Positions 8,234-16,987 of a stretch of DNA of 37,978 nt are shown here, piece by piece. The DNA is taken from assembly GCA_016931535.1 (NCBI GenBank), contig JAFGEP010000155.1:1-37978 (forward strand). The letters run 5' to 3'. Each line of letters starts with the position of its first letter. Positions within the stretch are counted from its first letter, which is position 1. Position numbers and translations under genes: made by a program. The notes beneath the pieces are model-generated. The model saw only the letters and a list, made by a program, of their open reading frames with translations, did not search any database and was not told the origin of the DNA. The stretch comes from Bradymonadales bacterium. GTDB taxonomy: Bacteria > Myxococcota_A > Bradymonadia > JAFGEP01.

Positions 8234-10273
8234 TTATCGGGACTGCAAGTCCGCCAGGGAGTCGGCCACAGCCCGGGCCACCAGGTCGCTGTCCGCCAGG
8301 TGAGGCAGGGTCACCACCAGTTGCGGTTCCTGCTCCATCGCCTGCTGGATGGCGAAGCGGGCGCCCGGGTTGCGCGCCCAGCAACGCCTGGCCAGTCCAT
8401 TGGAGACGTCCCAGCTCAGCATGTGTTGTGCCCGGCGTTTGGCCGACTCCGTCCCATCCAGGACCAGCCCGAAGCCGCCGTTGATCACCTCCCCCCAGCC
8501 GACCCCGCCACCGTTGTGCAAAGACACCCAGGTGGCGCCGCGAAAGGCGTCTCCGATGACATTCTGGACGGCCATGTCGGCGGTGAACGCGCTTCCGTCC
8601 CGGATGTTGGCCGTCTCCCGATAGGGGGAGTCGGTGCCGGAGACATCGTGGTGATCTCGCCCCAGCACGACAGGGGCGGAGATCCGCCGTTGTGCGATCG
8701 CCTGGTTGAAGGCCCGGGCCAGCTCCATCCGCCGTTGCCGATCGGCGTACAGGATGCGGGCCTGAGAGCCCACCACCAACCGGTTCTGCTCGGCGGTCCG
8801 GATCCAGTTCAGGTTATCCAACAGCTGCTGGGCGATCTCGTCGGGCGCGCTGCCCGCCGCCAATTCGAGAATGTCCGCGGCGATCCGATCGGTCTGGCGC
8901 AGATCCTCCGGATCACCCGAGGTGCAGATCCAGCGGAAGGGGCCGAATCCATAGTCGAAGCACATCGGTCCCATGATGTCCTCGACATAGGAGGGAAAGG
9001 CAAAGCCACCGTCTTCCTTGACAATACCCGGCGCACCGGCTCGCGAGGCCTCCAGCAGAAAGGCGTTGCCGTAGTCCCAGAAATGCATGCCCCGCTCTGC
9101 CATGGCACAGATGGCCTCGACTTGCCGTCGAAGGGACTGGTGGACCCGCTGTTTGAACCCTGCGGGATCTGCCACCATCATCCGGTTGGACTCCTCGATC
9201 GTCAGGCCCACCGGGTAGTAGCCCCCGGTGTAGGGCTGGTGAAGCGAGGTCTGGTCGCTGCCCAACTCGACCTCGACCCCCGCCTCGACCAACCGTTCCC
9301 ACAGGTCCACCACGTTGCCGAGGTAGCCTAGCGAGAGCGGCGTTCGCTCCCGCCGCGCCTGCTCCACCCGCAGCAGCACCCGATCCAGATCCGGCTCCAC
9401 CTCCATGAGCCATCCCTGCCGATGACACCTGGCGATCGCCTTGGGATTGATCTCGGCCACCACCCCGATGGCGCCCGCGATGACCGACGCCTTGGCCTGC
9501 GCCCCGCTCATACCGCCCAGGCCCGAGCTGACGAACAGCCGGCCGCCGAGCCCCTCGCCCGGTGGCAGCCCCAGGTACTTCCTGGCCGCGTTGAGAATGG
9601 TGAGGGTCGTGCCGTGCACGATGCCCTGGGGACCGATGTACATGAAGCTGCCAGCGGTCATCTGGCCGTAGGAGGTGACCCCCAGGGCGGCCAGGCGATC
9701 GTAGTCGGCGGGCGTGCTGTGGTTGGGGATCACCATGCCGCAGGTGACGACCATCCGCGGCGCCTCGGGCGAGGCGGGGAAGAGGCCCAGCGGGTGACCG
9801 GAGTAGAGGACCAGGGTCTGGTGATCGGTCATGTGGGCCAGGTACTGCATGGTGAGCAGGTACTGGGCCCAGTTCTGGAAGACCGTACCGTTGCCGCCAT
9901 AGGTGATCAGCTCGTGGGGATGCTGGGCCACCGCGGGGTCCAGGTTGTTCTGGATCATCAGCATGATGGACGCTGCTTCGGGGGTGCGGGCCGGATACTG
10001 GTCGATGGGGCGGGCGTGCATGGCATAGGTGGGGCGGAAGCGCCGCATGTAGATGCGTCCGTCTGTCGCCAGCTCGTGGGCGAACTCGGGGGCCAGCGCC
10101 TGGTGAAAAGAGGGGGGGAAGTAGCGCAGGGCGTTGGCCAACGACAGCTCTCGTTCGGTCCGGCTCAAGACCCCTGGACGGGGGGGAGCGTGGTTGATCC
10201 CCGGCTCATCGGCCGGCATGGGGGGCAAGTGATGGGGGATTCCGCTCAGAATGGCTTGGTGGAGCTCGTTCAT
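8234..10273 (-). CDS. hutU: Urocanate hydratase (urocanase)
   Basis: 679 residues, of the longer urocanase type rather than the roughly 557-residue type of Pseudomonas. The enzyme hydrates urocanate to 4-imidazolone-5-propanoate, the second step of histidine breakdown, using tightly bound NAD+. Family landmarks are LITYGGNGTVFQNWAQY (about 125), YSGHPLGLFP, MTAGSFMYIGPQGIVHGT, the glycine-rich GGLGGMSGAQ nucleotide-binding segment, LGSDQTSLHQPYTGGYYP, HFWDYGNAFLLEA and FGPFRWICTSGDPEDL near 440. The ATG at 10273 has GCGAGG upstream. No other hut gene (hutH, hutI, hutG) is in the window, so the pathway genes are scattered or absent. It lies 173 bp after htpG on the same strand. Confidence 0.96.
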   Translation of the reverse strand: MNELHQAILSGIPHHLPPMPADEPGINHAPPRPGVLSRTERELSLANALRYFPPSFHQALAPEFAHELATDGRIYMRRFRPTYAMHARPIDQYPARTPEAASIMLMIQNNLDPAVAQHPHELITYGGNGTVFQNWAQYLLTMQYLAHMTDHQTLVLYSGHPLGLFPASPEAPRMVVTCGMVIPNHSTPADYDRLAALGVTSYGQMTAGSFMYIGPQGIVHGTTLTILNAARKYLGLPPGEGLGGRLFVSSGLGGMSGAQAKASVIAGAIGVVAEINPKAIARCHRQGWLMEVEPDLDRVLLRVEQARRERTPLSLGYLGNVVDLWERLVEAGVEVELGSDQTSLHQPYTGGYYPVGLTIEESNRMMVADPAGFKQRVHQSLRRQVEAICAMAERGMHFWDYGNAFLLEASRAGAPGIVKEDGGFAFPSYVEDIMGPMCFDYGFGPFRWICTSGDPEDLRQTDRIAADILELAAGSAPDEIAQQLLDNLNWIRTAEQNRLVVGSQARILYADRQRRMELARAFNQAIAQRRISAPVVLGRDHHDVSGTDSPYRETANIRDGSAFTADMAVQNVIGDAFRGATWVSLHNGGGVGWGEVINGGFGLVLDGTESAKRRAQHMLSWDVSNGLARRCWARNPGARFAIQQAMEQEPQLVVTLPHLADSDLVARAVADSLADLQSR

Positions 10274-10446
10274 GGGGCCTCGCTGGTCGCCGCCGGCCGG
10301 GTCACCGTCGACCTCTTGGCTGAAATACGGGGCAAAGACCTCGGAAAGACGGCTCGGAAACGGCTACCTGCTCGAAGGACTCCAAGCCGCCCCGCTTGTG
10401 CGAAAGGATACCTCAGAAAGAGGGCCTGGCAACACCCCTATCCGAC

Positions 10447-12369
10447 TCACGGCTCACCGCTGACCGCATCGGCGACGACCTGCTCCATGAGAGCGGTCAA
10501 TCGGCTGCCGAACACGGCCGGGTCGTGGATGGGGCTGCCCTCGGTCAGCAGAGCCTGGTCCAACAGCAGCTCCACCCATTCTTTCAACCGCAAAGACTCT
10601 GGTTCGCGCCGATGCAGGGCCACCAGGTTCTGGATCAAGGGGTGGCCAGGATTGATCTCGAGAATCCGCTTGCTGATCGTGGTCTCCTGGTCGCTGAGTC
10701 GAAGGAGCCGTTCGATGTGGGCGTGAATGCCGCCCTCGGGGATGACCAGGCACACGGCTGAAGCGGTCAACCGCTCGGACAGGCGCACCTCGCGCACCTG
10801 CGCCTCCAGGATGCCTTGCATGAACTCCATCAACGGTTTCAGCTCCGTCTCCCGGTTCTCTCGCTCCTTCTGCTCCCCCTCCTCCTTGGGCTCCAGCTTG
10901 AGGTCGGCCTCCATTGCCGAGACCAGCGGCTTGCCGCCATACTCCCGCAACCGATCGACCACCCACTGGTCGATGGCATCGGTCATGTACAGCACCTCGT
11001 AGCCCAGCTTGGTGAGCAGCTCCAGGTGGGGGCTCTTCTCCACCACCGACCGGGAGTACCCCATGGCGTAGTAGATGGCGGGCTGATCCGGTGCCATCCG
11101 GTCGAGGTACTGGGCCAACGAGGTCAGCCCCTCCTGCCTGGAGCTCTCGTAGCGCAACAGCTCGCCGAGCCGGTCGGAGTGCTGGGGGTCGAGATGAACG
11201 CCCTCCTTGAGCACTCGACCGAACTTGTTCCAGAACTCCAGGTAGGTGTCGGTTTTCTCCTTGGCCAGCTCCTCCAACAGGCTGATGACCTTGCGGGTGA
11301 CCTGCCTCTTGATGGTCTGGACCACGCGGGAGTCCTGGAGGGTCTCTCGGGAGATGTTGAGCGGCAGGTCGTCGGAGTCGATCACCCCTCGGATGAAGCG
11401 CAGCCACTGGGGCAGCAGCTCCTCGAAGTCGTCCATGATGAAGACGCGCTTGACATAGAGCCGCACCCCTCCCTTCTTGGCGGGAAAGTTCAGGTCGAAG
11501 GGGGTCCGCTTGGGGACAAAAAGCAGACCGACAAACAGGTTGGCCCCTTCGATCACAAAGTGGGTGCGGGCCAACGGTCCCTCCCAGTCGTAGGTCAGGT
11601 GCCGGTAGAACTCCTCGTACTGCTGATCGGTGATCTCCTCCTTGGGCCTCTGCCACAGGGCGACCCCCTCGTTGATCCGTTCGAAAACCGGTTGTTCCGA
11701 GCTCTTGTCGGGCTCATCCGGGTGACGCTCCACCTTCAGCTCGATGGGGTGGGTGACGTAGTCGGAGTACTGCTTGACCAGGGTCCGGATGGAGTACTCC
11801 TGCAGGTACTCTTTGTGTTCCTCCTTGAGATGGAGGATCACCGTGGTGCCGCGTTGATCCCGCTGGCTGGGCTCGACGGTGAAGGTCTCGCTGCCGGAGG
11901 AGGACCACTTGTAGGCTTCCTTACAACCTGCGGCCCTGGAAATCACCTCGACGAAGGAGGAGACCAGAAAAGCGCTGTAGAACCCGACTCCGAACTGGCC
12001 GATGAAGCGGGCATCGGCCTTTTGCTCCTGTTCCAGCCGCTCGAGGAACTGCCGTGTGCCGGAAAAGGCGACGGTGCCCAGGTTTTCGATCATCTCGTCC
12101 TGAGTCATCCCCATACCGGTGTCGTAGATGGTCAGGGTTCCCTGCTCGACATCGGGGAGGAGGCGGATCACCAGGGTCGGATCGTCGGCCAGCAGCTCCG
12201 GTTCGGTGATGGCCCGGAAGCTGAGCTGGTCCAGGGCGTCGGAGGCGTTGGAGATCAGCTCTCTCAAGAAGATCTCCTTGTGGCTGTACAGCGAGTGGAT
12301 GACCAGGCTCAACACCCGGTTTACGTCGGCTTCGAACTGATGTGTGGTTGGCGCCGTCTGTTCGGTCAT
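10447..12369 (-). CDS. htpG: Molecular chaperone HtpG (bacterial Hsp90)
   Basis: 640 residues, close to the usual 620-650. It is a cytoplasmic ATP-dependent homodimeric chaperone for late folding and stress. The N-terminal ATPase domain shows LRELISNASDALDQL (about 38-52), the nucleotide-binding DTGMGMT and GQFGVGFYSAF. The middle domain contains NLFVGLLFVPKRTPFDL and the conserved LPLNISRETLQ with the following Arg. The C-terminal dimerisation domain is complete. The ATG at 12369 has GTGAGGG upstream. It sits in the minus-strand run but is separated by 121 and 173 bp from its neighbours; no heat-shock promoter or CIRCE element was recognised. Confidence 0.98.
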   Translation of the reverse strand: MTEQTAPTTHQFEADVNRVLSLVIHSLYSHKEIFLRELISNASDALDQLSFRAITEPELLADDPTLVIRLLPDVEQGTLTIYDTGMGMTQDEMIENLGTVAFSGTRQFLERLEQEQKADARFIGQFGVGFYSAFLVSSFVEVISRAAGCKEAYKWSSSGSETFTVEPSQRDQRGTTVILHLKEEHKEYLQEYSIRTLVKQYSDYVTHPIELKVERHPDEPDKSSEQPVFERINEGVALWQRPKEEITDQQYEEFYRHLTYDWEGPLARTHFVIEGANLFVGLLFVPKRTPFDLNFPAKKGGVRLYVKRVFIMDDFEELLPQWLRFIRGVIDSDDLPLNISRETLQDSRVVQTIKRQVTRKVISLLEELAKEKTDTYLEFWNKFGRVLKEGVHLDPQHSDRLGELLRYESSRQEGLTSLAQYLDRMAPDQPAIYYAMGYSRSVVEKSPHLELLTKLGYEVLYMTDAIDQWVVDRLREYGGKPLVSAMEADLKLEPKEEGEQKERENRETELKPLMEFMQGILEAQVREVRLSERLTASAVCLVIPEGGIHAHIERLLRLSDQETTISKRILEINPGHPLIQNLVALHRREPESLRLKEWVELLLDQALLTEGSPIHDPAVFGSRLTALMEQVVADAVSGEP

Positions 12370-12490
12370 GATCCCTCACCCCTCTGGCTTCGCTGTGCGG
12401 CGTTCTTCATGCAGACGGGTGAAAGATTGGAACCGACACCGGTTTGTCAAATCGTTCCGGGCAGTTTTTTGGGGCTGAAGTGTGAAATCT

Positions 12491-13573
12491 CTATCGGCTG
12501 TCCTGGTTGGTGGAGTCGGCGGGGGCTGCCTTCCGGCTCCTGGAATATCGGAGCTCGGGGAGGTACCTGGCCAGATCCCACAGGTTCAGGCTGACGACGG
12601 TCAGGAAGAAGAGATAGGGAATGACCGATTGGACCTCGATCCCCCTGATCTGGTAGGGCTCCAACCAGTAATGCCCCGCCAGGATGGCCAGAATCCACAG
12701 GCCAACCCACCAGTCCGAGCCGCTGTAGGGCTTCCTCAGGACCGTATACAGCACATAGGAACCGGTCAGGCGGAAGGAGATCATGGTGATGCCGACGACG
12801 TACACCACCGTGTTCATCATCCCCACCAGGTAGAGGGCCGAGAACAGGGTGCAGAACAAGAGGTAAACCAAGTGGTTCGGCAGAAATCCCCCCAACCGCC
12901 GGATAAAAAAGAGATCCATCTTGATGCTGATGAAGATGACAAGCCAGGCGAACACCGTCGAGCTGAGCAGCACCCAGCGCAGATCCTGCGGAAAGAAATA
13001 GAAGAAACCCGCCAGAAACAGGTACACCGCGGTCAGGTAGACCTGGCCGTCCACTCCGCTGGTCGTAGGATGCACGAACCGATGGGTGTGGTGGTACAAG
13101 ACCAGCTGGGCGTTGTAGCAGGCGCTGGCCGTCACGATCCCGAAGGCGGTGGTCCAGGGGTCCAATGACAGGGTCAAGATCATGGCCGCCCCCATGAGCG
13201 GCACGTTGAGGGCGTCCAGCCAGTGGTCCATCACCTCGCCCAGCTTGCTGGTCTGGCCGGTCCTGCGGGCGTGCATGCCGTCCAGGCAGTCCAGGACCAG
13301 GCTGGAAAACACCCCGATGCCCGCCACGACCCGGGCCGCCATGCCGTGGATCGGGTTGAGGTAGGGTGCCACCGCCGCTGCCACGAACACCAGCCAGCAG
13401 ACCGCGTGGTTGAAAATCGAGATCGTGTTGGGGTGCACGGTGGGCGGAATCCGCTTCACCAGTGGCTCACAGATGTGCTTGACGATCCAGGGCTCGAAGC
13501 CGGTATTGGAGTAGTTCTCCGAGTAGAACCCGCTGGTCTGCCTGTCGATCGTGCTCTTGGACTGGCTGTCCAT
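12491..13573 (-). CDS. CDP-alcohol phosphotransferase, choline/ethanolamine-phosphotransferase-like
   Basis: About 360 residues with many hydrophobic segments (roughly 8-10 helices), so an integral membrane enzyme. The family signature is complete: D95xxD98G99xxA102R103, eight residues, G112, then D116 and D120, which bind two metal ions and the CDP moiety. The N-terminal region, with a Pro-Asn-containing segment (TVHPNTISI) before the first membrane helix, and the total length resemble eukaryotic choline/ethanolamine phosphotransferases more than the roughly 200-residue bacterial PgsA or PssA. It probably moves a phosphoalcohol from a CDP-alcohol to a lipid acceptor such as diacylglycerol; the substrate is not readable from sequence. 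The ATG at 13573 has GGGGG six bases upstream and is preferred over a GTG two codons earlier. Confidence 0.88.
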   Translation of the reverse strand: MDSQSKSTIDRQTSGFYSENYSNTGFEPWIVKHICEPLVKRIPPTVHPNTISIFNHAVCWLVFVAAAVAPYLNPIHGMAARVVAGIGVFSSLVLDCLDGMHARRTGQTSKLGEVMDHWLDALNVPLMGAAMILTLSLDPWTTAFGIVTASACYNAQLVLYHHTHRFVHPTTSGVDGQVYLTAVYLFLAGFFYFFPQDLRWVLLSSTVFAWLVIFISIKMDLFFIRRLGGFLPNHLVYLLFCTLFSALYLVGMMNTVVYVVGITMISFRLTGSYVLYTVLRKPYSGSDWWVGLWILAILAGHYWLEPYQIRGIEVQSVIPYLFFLTVVSLNLWDLARYLPELRYSRSRKAAPADSTNQDSR

Positions 13574-13794
13574 GACCACCCCCGTGCTTGGCCTCCATGC
13601 CCCTCCTTTTTGCCTTTACCATGGTTGGCCGGCGTCGAGCAAACGAAATTTGGAAAGACCCTGGCCCGCCGGGGGTTCTCTGCAGGTGCAGCGCTGCTCG
13701 GACGACCTGTGGCCACAGGCACCGATCCCGGTGGCCGTAAGGACACTGTACTAGCCCTGGGCCCAGCGAGGGAAGCGCGGAGAGGAGGCGGTCT

Positions 13795-14424
13795 TCAGGG
13801 GCTTTTTAGCAGGTCGGCCACCGCCCGGATGTTCTGCGGAGCCAGGAACAGGCACCAGTGACCGATCGGAAACACCCCGACCGGTGCGTCGATCTCGACG
13901 ATCCCGTTGGTGTTGCGGCTGGCCGGAGGGGTGATGATATCTCCACGGGTCCCCACCGAGAACATGGCCACCTCATCGGGGGCCGGCGCCTGGCGGAGCT
14001 CGTCGATGAGGTCGCTGTCGGGGCGGCTCTGGCGCACCGCCGGAACCCAGCTCAGCGGCGGCACTGCACTCAGATAGGCGATCTGCGCTCCGTTCAGAGG
14101 CCCCCCGATGGAAACGAACCGGGCCACGTTCTTGGCCCCGCCCAGGCACTTGAGGTAGTAGAGCCCGATCAGACCTCCCAGGCTCATCCCCACCAGGTTC
14201 ACCTGCGAGGTGCCCTGCTCGCGCTTGACCTGCTCGATGTGCCGGCCCACCTCCCGCGCCGCGGCCCGGATGTCACCGCCACCGAGTAGGCTGGGAGCGA
14301 GGGTCGTGACCGAAAAGCCCTCGCGGGCGACCATCAACCCGTACATCCGAGCCGCCAGGTGAGGAGCCCCCAGACCGTTGATGATGACCACCGGTAGCGG
14401 GTCGTTGTGATGTTCACGCTTCAT
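13795..14424 (-). CDS. Lipase-like alpha/beta hydrolase
   Basis: 209 residues. An alpha/beta-hydrolase core is visible: the oxyanion strand INGLGAP near 15, the nucleophile elbow GMS81LGG, a candidate Asp162 (TRGD) and His189 in the C-terminal IGHWCLF. Size and pattern fit small lipases and esterases of the Bacillus LipA/EstA kind or the triacylglycerol lipase group. There is no signal peptide, so it is probably cytoplasmic. Its ATG overlaps the TGA of the upstream Lon-like protease gene in an ATGA arrangement, which implies translational coupling. The substrate is unknown. Confidence 0.85.
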   Translation of the reverse strand: MKREHHNDPLPVVIINGLGAPHLAARMYGLMVAREGFSVTTLAPSLLGGGDIRAAAREVGRHIEQVKREQGTSQVNLVGMSLGGLIGLYYLKCLGGAKNVARFVSIGGPLNGAQIAYLSAVPPLSWVPAVRQSRPDSDLIDELRQAPAPDEVAMFSVGTRGDIITPPASRNTNGIVEIDAPVGVFPIGHWCLFLAPQNIRAVADLLKSP

Positions 14425-16841
14425 TCGCCTTCCTCGTCGAACCCGTTCTCCGCATTGTCCAGGTATCGGCTGAGCTCACGCAACCGCTGGTCGGCGGCCC
14501 AGTGGACGGTGCCTTTCTCCCACTCGCCGGAGGCCTTGCGGCGGCCTGCCCTGTAGCCGGTGAGGATCTCCAGGCCGTAGTCGATGTGGCTGATGGGGTA
14601 GATGTGGAAAAGCCCTTTTTCCACAGCCTGGATGACCTCGTCGCCGAGCATGAGATTGACCACGTTCTGGATGGGGATGATGACCCCCTGGCTGCCATCC
14701 AGCCCCTTGGCCTTGCAGATACGATAGACCCCCTCGACCTTCTCGTTGACCCCACCGATCGGCTGGACCTCCCCGCGCTGATTGAGTGAGCCGGTAACGG
14801 CGATCCCCTGGTTGAGGGGGAGGTTGCCCAAGGAGGAGATGAGAGCGACCAGCTCGGCGCAGGAGGCGCTGTCCCCCTCGATCTCGCCGTAAGTCTGCTC
14901 GAACACGATGCTGGCGGACAGGGAGAGCGGCTTGTCCTGGGCGTAGAGGTGTCCGATGAGTCCGATCAGGATGAGGGAGGCCTTGTCGTGGATGACGCCG
15001 GAAAGCTTGGCCTCTCGGTCGATGCTGACCACACCGGCTCGGCCGGTATAGGTGCGGGCGGTGATGCGGCTGGGGATGGCGAACAGGTGGTCTCCGGTGT
15101 CGTACAGGGCGATGCCGTTGATCTGCCCGATGACCGCTCCCTTGGTGTCCAGAAGCAACGTCCCCTCCCGGATCTGCTCGTAGATGCTCTCCTCGATCTG
15201 GCCCAGGCGATGTCGGCGGGCCTCCAGGGCGCTGTGCACGTCTTTGCGCTGCACCGTCGCGCTGTTCCTCTGGGCGGCCCAGTAGTGGGACTCCGAGACC
15301 AGGTTGATGAGCTCGATGAAGCGGGCGGTGATCTTCTGCTGGTGGTCTGCGAGTCGACACCCCTGGTCGATCAGCTCGGCGACGGCCTCCCAGTGAAAAG
15401 GCAGCAGTCCGTCCTCCTTGCAGAGTCTGGCGATGAAGGAGGTGTAGGCGTTGATGTTGGCCTGGCTTCGCGGCATCCAGGGAGAGAACTCGGCCTTGAC
15501 CTTGAACAGCCGGCTGAAGTCGTCGTCCAGGTCGAACAGGGCGTAGTAGTCCTCGTGGTTCCCGATGAGAATCACCTTGATGGACAGGGGGATGGGCGTC
15601 GGCCTGGGACAGACCACAGCCCGACCGCGGTGGTCCACCTCCGGTTCGGTGATGGCGATCTCCTGGTTTCGCAACGATTTCTTCAGGACATCCCAGGCTT
15701 GCGGCTGGCGTAAAAGGTCACCCACCTGGATGATCAGGTACCCGCCATTGGACCGATGCAGGGCACCCGGCCGGATCATGGTGAAGTCGGTATGGCTGAG
15801 TCCGAAGTACTCGGCGTACTCCAGGTACCCGATCAGGTTGCGGTAGGTGGGGGCGTTCTCGAAGATGACCGGGGCCCCCTTGACCCCCTTGTTGTTGACT
15901 ACCAGGTTGACCGCAAACTCGACGAAGTCGGCGGCGAGGGTACGGGGGGGAGCCCCGTCCGCCTTGGCCGACTCTTCCAGCCGCTGCTGGTAGCTCTCGA
16001 ACCCCTCCGGTACGAATCGCCAAACCTTGTCGAACCAGCCGGACAACCCCTCGATGTCGGCGTACCGCTTCTTGAGCTCCTCGATCGATTCCTGGGTCAC
16101 CGCGAGGATCTGGTCGCCCCCCATCTTGGACATCCGCTCGCGCTTGGCCTTGCCCAGCTTCTGCTGCTGGGTCACGAACTCGTTGATATCGTGCCGGACC
16201 GTTCGCAGCCTGGCCTCGTACTCGGCCCTCTGATCCAAGGGCATGTTGTCGAAGTCCTCGTCGTTGACCGGATCGCCGTTGGTCAGAAACTGGAACAACA
16301 GCTCTCCCTCCACCAGGTCGATACGGATGTCCAGCTTCTCCCCTGCTTTCTTGAGCTTTTTGAGGGCGGTCTCCAGCTTCTTCTGGTACTGCTCCTCGAT
16401 TCGCATCCCCAACGCCCTGTAGGTCTTGCCCTCCTGCATGTTGGGGATGATGCGCTTGAGGTCCCTGACGAAGCGCGCCATGTCCGACTGGAGCGCCTGC
16501 CCCCGGCCTGGTGGCAAAGCCACGGCGACGGGCGTGTAGGGGTCGTCGAAGTTGTGCAGGTAGACCCAATCGGACGGAGTAGGCTCCTTGCGCGCCTGCT
16601 GGTTGACAATCCAGCGAAGGATGGAGGTTTTCCCCGAGCCGGAATCACCCAGGGCGAAGATGTTGAACCCCTTGGTCTTGTTGGCCAGGCCGAACTTGAT
16701 GGCGGCGATGGCGCGATCGTGACCGAACATCCCCTTGAGCGGCTTCACGTCGTCGGTGGTCTCGAAGGGCAGCTCCTCGGCAAGGCAGCGATGGCGTAGC
16801 CGGTCCACTTGAAGCTCTTTGTGTCGGGCAGCTTTTTTCAT
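14421..16841 (-). CDS. Lon-like ATP-dependent protease (LonB/YcbZ-type, S16)
   Basis: About 806 residues. An AAA+ module with Walker A GDSGSGKTS (about 65-73) near the N-terminus and a Walker B-like GGYLIIQVGDLL near 380 is followed by the Lon proteolytic domain. Its Ser-Lys dyad is S658 in EGDSASCAE and K701 in GGVNEKVEG, 43 residues apart as in classical Lon. No N-terminal LON substrate domain is present; the long helical insertion at about 130-290 is typical of the YcbZ/LonH-like class. No transmembrane helix is seen, unlike archaeal LonB. The ATG at 16841 is preferred; a TTG one codon earlier is better spaced from GGAG and may be the true start. It degrades cytoplasmic proteins in an ATP-dependent way, and the downstream hydrolase is translationally coupled. 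Confidence 0.95.
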   Translation of the reverse strand: MKKAARHKELQVDRLRHRCLAEELPFETTDDVKPLKGMFGHDRAIAAIKFGLANKTKGFNIFALGDSGSGKTSILRWIVNQQARKEPTPSDWVYLHNFDDPYTPVAVALPPGRGQALQSDMARFVRDLKRIIPNMQEGKTYRALGMRIEEQYQKKLETALKKLKKAGEKLDIRIDLVEGELLFQFLTNGDPVNDEDFDNMPLDQRAEYEARLRTVRHDINEFVTQQQKLGKAKRERMSKMGGDQILAVTQESIEELKKRYADIEGLSGWFDKVWRFVPEGFESYQQRLEESAKADGAPPRTLAADFVEFAVNLVVNNKGVKGAPVIFENAPTYRNLIGYLEYAEYFGLSHTDFTMIRPGALHRSNGGYLIIQVGDLLRQPQAWDVLKKSLRNQEIAITEPEVDHRGRAVVCPRPTPIPLSIKVILIGNHEDYYALFDLDDDFSRLFKVKAEFSPWMPRSQANINAYTSFIARLCKEDGLLPFHWEAVAELIDQGCRLADHQQKITARFIELINLVSESHYWAAQRNSATVQRKDVHSALEARRHRLGQIEESIYEQIREGTLLLDTKGAVIGQINGIALYDTGDHLFAIPSRITARTYTGRAGVVSIDREAKLSGVIHDKASLILIGLIGHLYAQDKPLSLSASIVFEQTYGEIEGDSASCAELVALISSLGNLPLNQGIAVTGSLNQRGEVQPIGGVNEKVEGVYRICKAKGLDGSQGVIIPIQNVVNLMLGDEVIQAVEKGLFHIYPISHIDYGLEILTGYRAGRRKASGEWEKGTVHWAADQRLRELSRYLDNAENGFDEEGE

Positions 16842-16915
16842 CAAGAATCGTCAACTCCGGTGTCTCCATCATCCCTCCCCTGGTTAAACCGGATCGCGTC
16901 CGGGCGCAATCCCCT

Positions 16916-16984
16916 CCTCCCCCGAGACGGAGTCCGGGGGAGGTGCCCGCGTAGCGGGCGGAGGGGGCGATCCTAGCCTCCAGA
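16916..16984 (+). repeat. Dispersed REP-like repeat, copy B
   Basis: This copy has the form: left hairpin CCTCCCCCGAG...CGGGGGAGG, then GCCCGC-GTA-GCGGGC (6-bp stem, 3-base loop), then GGAGGGGGCGATCCTAGCCTC. It is nearly identical to the copy at 28606-28674. It lies 3 bases beyond the stop codon of the S9 peptidase gene and upstream of the Lon-like gene. In RNA it would form two strong adjacent hairpins, which could end or stabilise transcripts. Confidence 0.85.
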
Positions 16985-16987
16985 CAA

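Noticed and set aside
10816..12594. 592-codon plus-strand open frame over htpG
   Set aside because: Antisense shadow of a clear htpG gene, with biased composition and no ribosome-binding site.
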